34,522 nucleotides of DNA from Pseudomonadota bacterium (GTDB lineage Bacteria; Pseudomonadota; Gammaproteobacteria; Xanthomonadales; Xanthomonadaceae): assembly GCA_023390905.1 (NCBI GenBank), contig JAEWBY010000067.1, forward strand, positions 1 through 34,522, in the 5' to 3' direction. The notes under the pieces were generated by a model that did no database searches, was not told the origin of the DNA, and was given only the letters and a program-made list of their open reading frames with translations. Both the position numbers and the translations under genes were made by a program. Each line of letters begins with the position of its first letter. Position 1 is the stretch's first letter. Below, in pieces: positions 30,930 to 34,522 of this stretch.

Positions 30930-31800
30930 GCACCACCTGCTGCAGACCAATCCGCGCAACACGCCGCCGCACATCGGCGCGTTCCATCCGGTGCGCGTGA
31001 TCGCGGTCACCGGCGGCAAGGGCGGCGTCGGCAAGACCAATGTCTCGGTGAACCTGGCCGCCTCGCTCGCCGAGATGGGCAAGCGCACGCTGCTGATGGA
31101 CGCCGATCTGGGCCTGGCGAACGTGGACGTGCTGCTCGGCCTGACGCCGAAGTTCACCCTGGCCGATCTGGTGGCCGGCCGCTGCCAGCTCGAAGACGTG
31201 CTGCTCGAAGGCCCCGACGGCCTGCTGATCGTCCCGGCTTCGTCGGGTTTCCGCCACATGGCCGAACTGTCGCCGGCCGAACACGTCGGCCTGGTCCACG
31301 TGTTCTCCGAACTGCAGCGCGCGCTCGACGTGATGGTGGTCGATACCGCCGCCGGCATCACCGACAGCGTGCTGACCTTCTGCCAGGCCGCGCAGGACAC
31401 GGTCGTGGTGGTCTGCGACGAACCGGCGTCGATCACCGACGCCTACGCCCTGATCAAGGTGCTCTCGCGCGAACGCGGCGTCGATCGCGTGCACGTGATC
31501 GCCAACATGGTCCGCGACCCCAACGAAGGCCGCAAGCTGTACGAAAAACTCGCGCGCGTGTGCGAGCGCTTCCTCGGCGACGTCGCCCTGCATTACCTGG
31601 GCGCGGTGCCGCAGGATGACTGGCTGCGCCGCGCGGTGCAGCGCCAGCAGGCGGTGGTCAAGGCCTACCCGGGCAGCCCGTCGGCGCGCGCCATCAATGA
31701 AATCGCCCGCATGACCGCACGCTGGCAGCCGCCGGTGGCCGCGCGCGGCAATGTCGAATTCTTCGTCGAACGCATGATCAACCGGAGCGTGCCTGCATGA
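30919..31800 (+). CDS. flhG: Flagellar number regulator FlhG (FleN), MinD-like ATPase
   Basis: FlhG limits the number of flagella; in Pseudomonas (as FleN) it binds FleQ and blocks its activity. The 293-residue product has the deviant Walker A GGKGGVGKT (32-40), switch regions DADLGLANVDVLLG and VVDTAAGITDSVLTF, and a C-terminal amphipathic helix likely to bind the membrane. The ATG at 30919 has GGAG 7 bases upstream; the same frame is open further upstream inside flhF but is not homologous. It is coupled to flhF and fliA by overlaps. Confidence 0.95.
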   Translation: MSHEHHLLQTNPRNTPPHIGAFHPVRVIAVTGGKGGVGKTNVSVNLAASLAEMGKRTLLMDADLGLANVDVLLGLTPKFTLADLVAGRCQLEDVLLEGPDGLLIVPASSGFRHMAELSPAEHVGLVHVFSELQRALDVMVVDTAAGITDSVLTFCQAAQDTVVVVCDEPASITDAYALIKVLSRERGVDRVHVIANMVRDPNEGRKLYEKLARVCERFLGDVALHYLGAVPQDDWLRRAVQRQQAVVKAYPGSPSARAINEIARMTARWQPPVAARGNVEFFVERMINRSVPA

Positions 31801-32546
31801 ACACCGGTGCCGCCGCCCACTACCGTGCGGTGCAGAAGAGCGCAGCCACCGATTGCGTCACCACGCACGCGGATCTGGTGCGCCGCATCGCCCACCATCT
31901 GGCCGCGCGCCTGCCGGCGAGCGTGGAAGTCGATGATCTGATCCAGGCCGGCATGATAGGCCTGATCGAAGCCTCGCGCAGTTACGACGCCGAACAGGGC
32001 GCATCGTTCGAGACCTTCGCCTCGATCCGCATCCGCGGTGCGATGATCGATGAAATCCGCCGGGGCGACTGGGTGCCGCGTTCGGTGCACCGGCGCGCGC
32101 GCCAGGCCGCCGCCACCGTGCGCGAGATCGAACAGCGCACCGGCCGCGCCGCGATCGCCACCGAAGTGGCCGCCGCGATGGAACTGCCGCTGCCCGAATA
32201 CCTGCGCCTGCTGGAAGACGCTTCGCGCGGACAGGTGCTGAGCCTGGAATCCCACATCGAGGATCACGGCGAACCGCAGACCACCGCCACCGGCGGCCCG
32301 AGCCCGGAACAGCAACTGGAGCGCAGCGAATTCCGCAGCTCGCTGGTCAAGGCCATCGGCCACCTGCCCGAGCGCGAGCAACTGGTGCTGTCGATGTATT
32401 ACGAACAGGAACTCAACCTCAAGGAAATCGGCGCCGTGCTCGGCGTCAGCGAATCCCGCGTCTGCCAGATCCACGGCCAGGCCATGCTGCGCCTGCGCGG
32501 CCGCCTGGACGTGTTCGAGAAGGCGGATGCGGGGCTGGAGGAGTGA
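31797..32546 (+). CDS. fliA: Flagellar sigma factor FliA (sigma-28)
   Basis: FliA transcribes late flagellar and chemotaxis genes once FlgM has been exported. The 249-residue product has region 2 (VEVDDLIQAGMIGLIEASRSYDAEQGASFETFASIRIRGAMIDEIRRGDWVPRS pattern, about 40-95), region 3 and region 4 with the helix-turn-helix LNLKEIGAVLGVSESRVCQIH. It overlaps flhG by ATGA. A near-perfect FliA promoter follows it before cheY, linking the factor to its target directly downstream. Confidence 0.97.
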   Translation: MNTGAAAHYRAVQKSAATDCVTTHADLVRRIAHHLAARLPASVEVDDLIQAGMIGLIEASRSYDAEQGASFETFASIRIRGAMIDEIRRGDWVPRSVHRRARQAAATVREIEQRTGRAAIATEVAAAMELPLPEYLRLLEDASRGQVLSLESHIEDHGEPQTTATGGPSPEQQLERSEFRSSLVKAIGHLPEREQLVLSMYYEQELNLKEIGAVLGVSESRVCQIHGQAMLRLRGRLDVFEKADAGLEE

Positions 32547-32552
32547 CGGGGA

Positions 32553-32746
32553 CGGTAGCCGGTAACCGGTAACCGGTAACCGGTAATCGGGAATCGGGAA
32601 TCGGGAACCGGGAAAGCTCGCGCATCTCATGCAGCGTCGGCGCCGCCTCCCACCGGGAGGTGGGCGAGTTTCCAGACCTCCCGGCTGCCGATTCCCGGCT
32701 ACCGATTACCGGCTCCCGGCTCCCGGCTCCCGGCTCCCGGCTCCCC
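32553..32746. repeat. Head-to-head heptamer arrays between fliA and cheY
   Basis: This is the clearest example of the repeat. The left arm (32553-32616) reads CGGTAGC, three CGGTAAC, CGGTAAT, two CGGGAAT, CGGGAAC; the right arm (32680-32746) is the reverse orientation with four consecutive GCTCCCG units. The core holds two mutually exclusive hairpins: CCTCCC/GGGAGG (32646-32660) or CCCACC/GGTGGG (32649-32664). The right arm ends 6 bases before the sigma-28 promoter. Confidence 0.85.
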
Positions 32747-32751
32747 ACTCC

Positions 32752-32778
32752 TAAACCTTTCCGCAATCCAGCCGATAT
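32752..32778 (+). promoter_or_regulatory. Sigma-28 (FliA) promoter of cheYZA
   Basis: TAAA (32752-32755), exactly 15 bases, then GCCGATAT (32771-32778) matches the consensus TAAA-N15-GCCGATAA with one mismatch. The predicted start is near 32785, about 35 bases before the cheY GTG. It is the only convincing sigma-28 site in the window. Confidence 0.87.
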
Positions 32779-32819
32779 CTCACCCGAACCGCCCCGCCCC
32801 TGCTTCACCGGAGTACCTA

Positions 32820-33218
32820 GTGACCGCCAACAAGAACATGCGAATCCTGATCGTGGACGATTTCTCGACGATGCGCCGCATCATCAAGAACCTGCTCAAC
32901 GATCTGGGTTACACCAATACCGCCGAGGCGGATGACGGTTCGACCGCGTTGACCGCGCTGGCCCAGGGCCAGTTCGATTTCGTCGTCACCGACTGGAACA
33001 TGCCGGGCATGACCGGCATCGATCTGCTCAAGGCGATCCGCGCCGACGAGCGCTTCAAGGCGCTGCCGGTGCTGATGGTGACCGCCGAAGCCAAGCGCGA
33101 GCAGATCATCGAAGCCGCGCAGAACGGCGTGAACGGCTACATCATCAAGCCGTTCACCGCGCAGACGCTGGAAGAAAAGCTCGGCAAGATTTTCGAGCGG
33201 CTCGGAGCTGCCGCCTGA
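32820..33218 (+). CDS. cheY: Chemotaxis response regulator CheY
   Basis: Phosphorylated CheY binds FliM and switches the motor. The 132-residue receiver has Asp13/Asp14 (LIVDDFSTMRRI), phosphoacceptor Asp58 (VVTDWNMPGM), Thr88 and Lys110 (IIKPF), all in the pattern of true CheY. It starts with GTG, supported by GGAG 6 bases upstream. Its stop shares one base with the cheZ start. Confidence 0.96.
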   Translation: MTANKNMRILIVDDFSTMRRIIKNLLNDLGYTNTAEADDGSTALTALAQGQFDFVVTDWNMPGMTGIDLLKAIRADERFKALPVLMVTAEAKREQIIEAAQNGVNGYIIKPFTAQTLEEKLGKIFERLGAAA

Positions 33219-33838
33219 TGGGCGCGGTCATGGATCCGGCGGACGCACGCGCGATCCTCGCCGAGAAACTGCACAACGCGCTGATCTCGCTCGAACTGGG
33301 CGACGAGGACGGCTGGCGGCGTGAGCTGGACACGATCGCCGCCTGGCGCACGCAGCCGATGATGCAGGGCCTGGGCCGGCTGGCGCGCGAACTGGCGCAG
33401 ACGCTGGGCGAGCTGCCGCCCGCGCACGGCGCCTCGTCCGGCGAACTCGATGACGCCTGCGCGCGGCTGGATCACGTCGTGGCGATGACCGAACAGGCCA
33501 GCCACAAGACGCTGGATCTGGCCGAGCAGTGCCGCGCGCTCGCCGATCAGCTCAAGTCGACCACCGTGTCGAGCGAACAGGCGCAGCTGATCGATCAGAT
33601 CCGCGCGAATCTGTCCGAACTCGCGCTCGCGCAGAGCTACCAGGATCTGACCGGACAGATCATCCGCCGCGTCGCCGGCATCGTGCGCCGCGTGCACGAA
33701 GGCTTCGGCGCACTCGGCCTGCCACCGCCGGAAAGGAAGGACAGGGACGGCCTGGCCGGCCCGGCCGTCGCCGGCCTGGACAGCAACGCGTTCTCCCAGG
33801 ACGACGCGGATGATCTGCTGTCGGGATTGGGGCTGTAG
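33218..33838 (+). CDS. cheZ: CheY-phosphate phosphatase CheZ
   Basis: CheZ removes phosphate from CheY to end the signal. The 206-residue helical product has the catalytic segment SYQDLTGQIIRRV with Asp143 and Gln147, the same numbers as in E. coli CheZ, and a C-terminal CheY-binding peptide (DDADDLLSGLGL) after a flexible linker. The ATG at 33218 shares a base with the cheY stop; an in-frame ATG at 33230 is an alternative start. It belongs to the sigma-28 transcript. Confidence 0.95.
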   Translation: MGAVMDPADARAILAEKLHNALISLELGDEDGWRRELDTIAAWRTQPMMQGLGRLARELAQTLGELPPAHGASSGELDDACARLDHVVAMTEQASHKTLDLAEQCRALADQLKSTTVSSEQAQLIDQIRANLSELALAQSYQDLTGQIIRRVAGIVRRVHEGFGALGLPPPERKDRDGLAGPAVAGLDSNAFSQDDADDLLSGLGL

Positions 33839-33845
33839 GAACACG

Positions 33846-33965
33846 ATAACCGGTAGCCGGAAGCCGGAGTCAACGGAGCACGCGTTCCATTTCGGCGACC
33901 GAGAAACACAATCGTTGCATTGAACCGCGTTACCGATTCCCGGCTACCGATTACCGATTACCGAG
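33846..33965. repeat. Head-to-head heptamer arrays between cheZ and cheA
   Basis: A short left arm (33846-33870; CGGTAGC, CGGAAGC) and a right arm in opposite orientation (33928-33965; GTTACCG, ATTCCCG, GCTACCG, two ATTACCG) flank a 57-base core. No sigma-54 or sigma-28 promoter is visible, so cheA probably depends on the cheY promoter. Confidence 0.7.
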
Positions 33966-33971
33966 TCCACC

Positions 33972-34522
33972 ATGCCCGCCGTCACGCCCGAAATCGCCGC
34001 CGACTTCCTGATCGAAGCGCAGGAGATCCTGGATCGCCTCGGCGAGCAGCTGGTCACGCTGGAACAGGATCCGGGCGACAAGGATCAGCTCAACGCGGTG
34101 TTCCGCGGTTTCCACACGCTCAAGGGCGGTGCGGGGTTCCTCGGCATCACCGCGATGGTCAATCTCTGCCATGCCGCGGAAGAAGCGCTGGGCATGGTGC
34201 GCGCCGGCAAGGCCACGCTGGAGGCCGATCACTTCGATGCCGCGCAGCAATCGCTGGACTGGTTGCAGCAGATGCTCGATGCCGTGTCCGCCGGCACCGA
34301 GCCGCCGCATGCACCGCCGTCGCTGATCGCGCAGTTCGATGTCAGCGGTGCGCCGCGTGCGGCCGCCGCGCCGGCCGCGAAGGCCACGCCCGCCCCGCCC
34401 ACGGCGGCTGCCGCCCATCCGGAGCTGATCAACGACGAGGAATTCGAAGCCCTGCTCGATCAACTGCACGGCGACGCCGCACCGGCCGCGCGCGTGGCGG
34501 TTGCCGCGCCGCCACCGTCGGC
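33972..34522 (+). CDS. cheA: Chemotaxis histidine kinase CheA, 5' part
   Basis: CheA phosphorylates CheY in response to chemoreceptors. The visible 183 residues contain the histidine phosphotransfer domain with His48 in FRGFHTLKGGAGFLG, followed by an Ala/Pro-rich linker and the start of a second module (LINDEEFEALLDQLHG). The gene continues beyond the right end, so the dimerisation, kinase and CheW-like domains are not seen. The ATG at 33972 is directly before the conserved start. Confidence 0.95.
   Translation, partial: MPAVTPEIAADFLIEAQEILDRLGEQLVTLEQDPGDKDQLNAVFRGFHTLKGGAGFLGITAMVNLCHAAEEALGMVRAGKATLEADHFDAAQQSLDWLQQMLDAVSAGTEPPHAPPSLIAQFDVSGAPRAAAAPAAKATPAPPTAAAAHPELINDEEFEALLDQLHGDAAPAARVAVAAPPPS

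Overview
The window is one continuous flagellar and chemotaxis locus from a GC-rich gammaproteobacterium, most likely of the Xanthomonadaceae/Lysobacteraceae (Lysobacter, Luteimonas or Xanthomonas relatives). The main reasons are the rpoN2-vemR-fleQ operon arrangement known from Xanthomonas, a non-canonical PilZ-like gene after fliD-fliS, and degenerate 7-bp repeats (CGGKARY) filling the gaps between operons. Genus cannot be fixed from the sequence alone. I see no tRNA, rRNA, CRISPR array or insertion sequence.

Layout. (1) 141-2848: fliD, fliS, a small FliT-like gene and a PilZ-like gene. (2) 3052-3741, minus strand: a NarL-type response regulator. (3) 3742-4435: a long gap with a near-consensus sigma-54 promoter followed by a structured segment ending in an intrinsic terminator, so a candidate small RNA or attenuated leader just before rpoN2. 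(4) 4436-7717: rpoN2 (sigma-54), vemR (stand-alone receiver) and fleQ (enhancer-binding protein). (5) 8081-19890: fliE, fliF-G-H-I, fliJ-K, fliL-M-N-O-P, fliQ, fliR, that is the basal body, MS ring, C ring, export ATPase and export gate. (6) 20047-25704: three genes that are not part of the flagellum structure: a secreted beta-helix protein, a membrane diguanylate cyclase and, on the minus strand, a six-PAS HWE-family histidine kinase. (7) 25842-32546: flhB-flhA, then flhF-flhG-fliA. (8) 32820-34522: cheY, cheZ and the start of cheA, which runs off the end.

How it works together. RpoN2 and FleQ should activate the sigma-54 promoters visible before fliE, fliJ, fliL, fliQ, flhB and the cyclase, plus a weaker one before fliD. 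FliA, made from the flhF-flhG-fliA operon, should activate the near-perfect sigma-28 promoter before cheYZA. This matches the transcription hierarchy known from Pseudomonas and Xanthomonas. The cyclase and the PilZ-like gene bring c-di-GMP signalling into the same locus, while FleQ here lacks recognisable copies of two motifs used for c-di-GMP binding in P. aeruginosa FleQ.

The most unusual signals are the candidate sigma-54-driven RNA at 4192-4358, the head-to-head heptamer arrays at six operon junctions (often abutting a promoter), and the sigma-54 promoter on the embedded diguanylate cyclase. Gene calls rest on reading the translated sequences. Promoter and RNA calls are motif matches and base-pairing done by eye.
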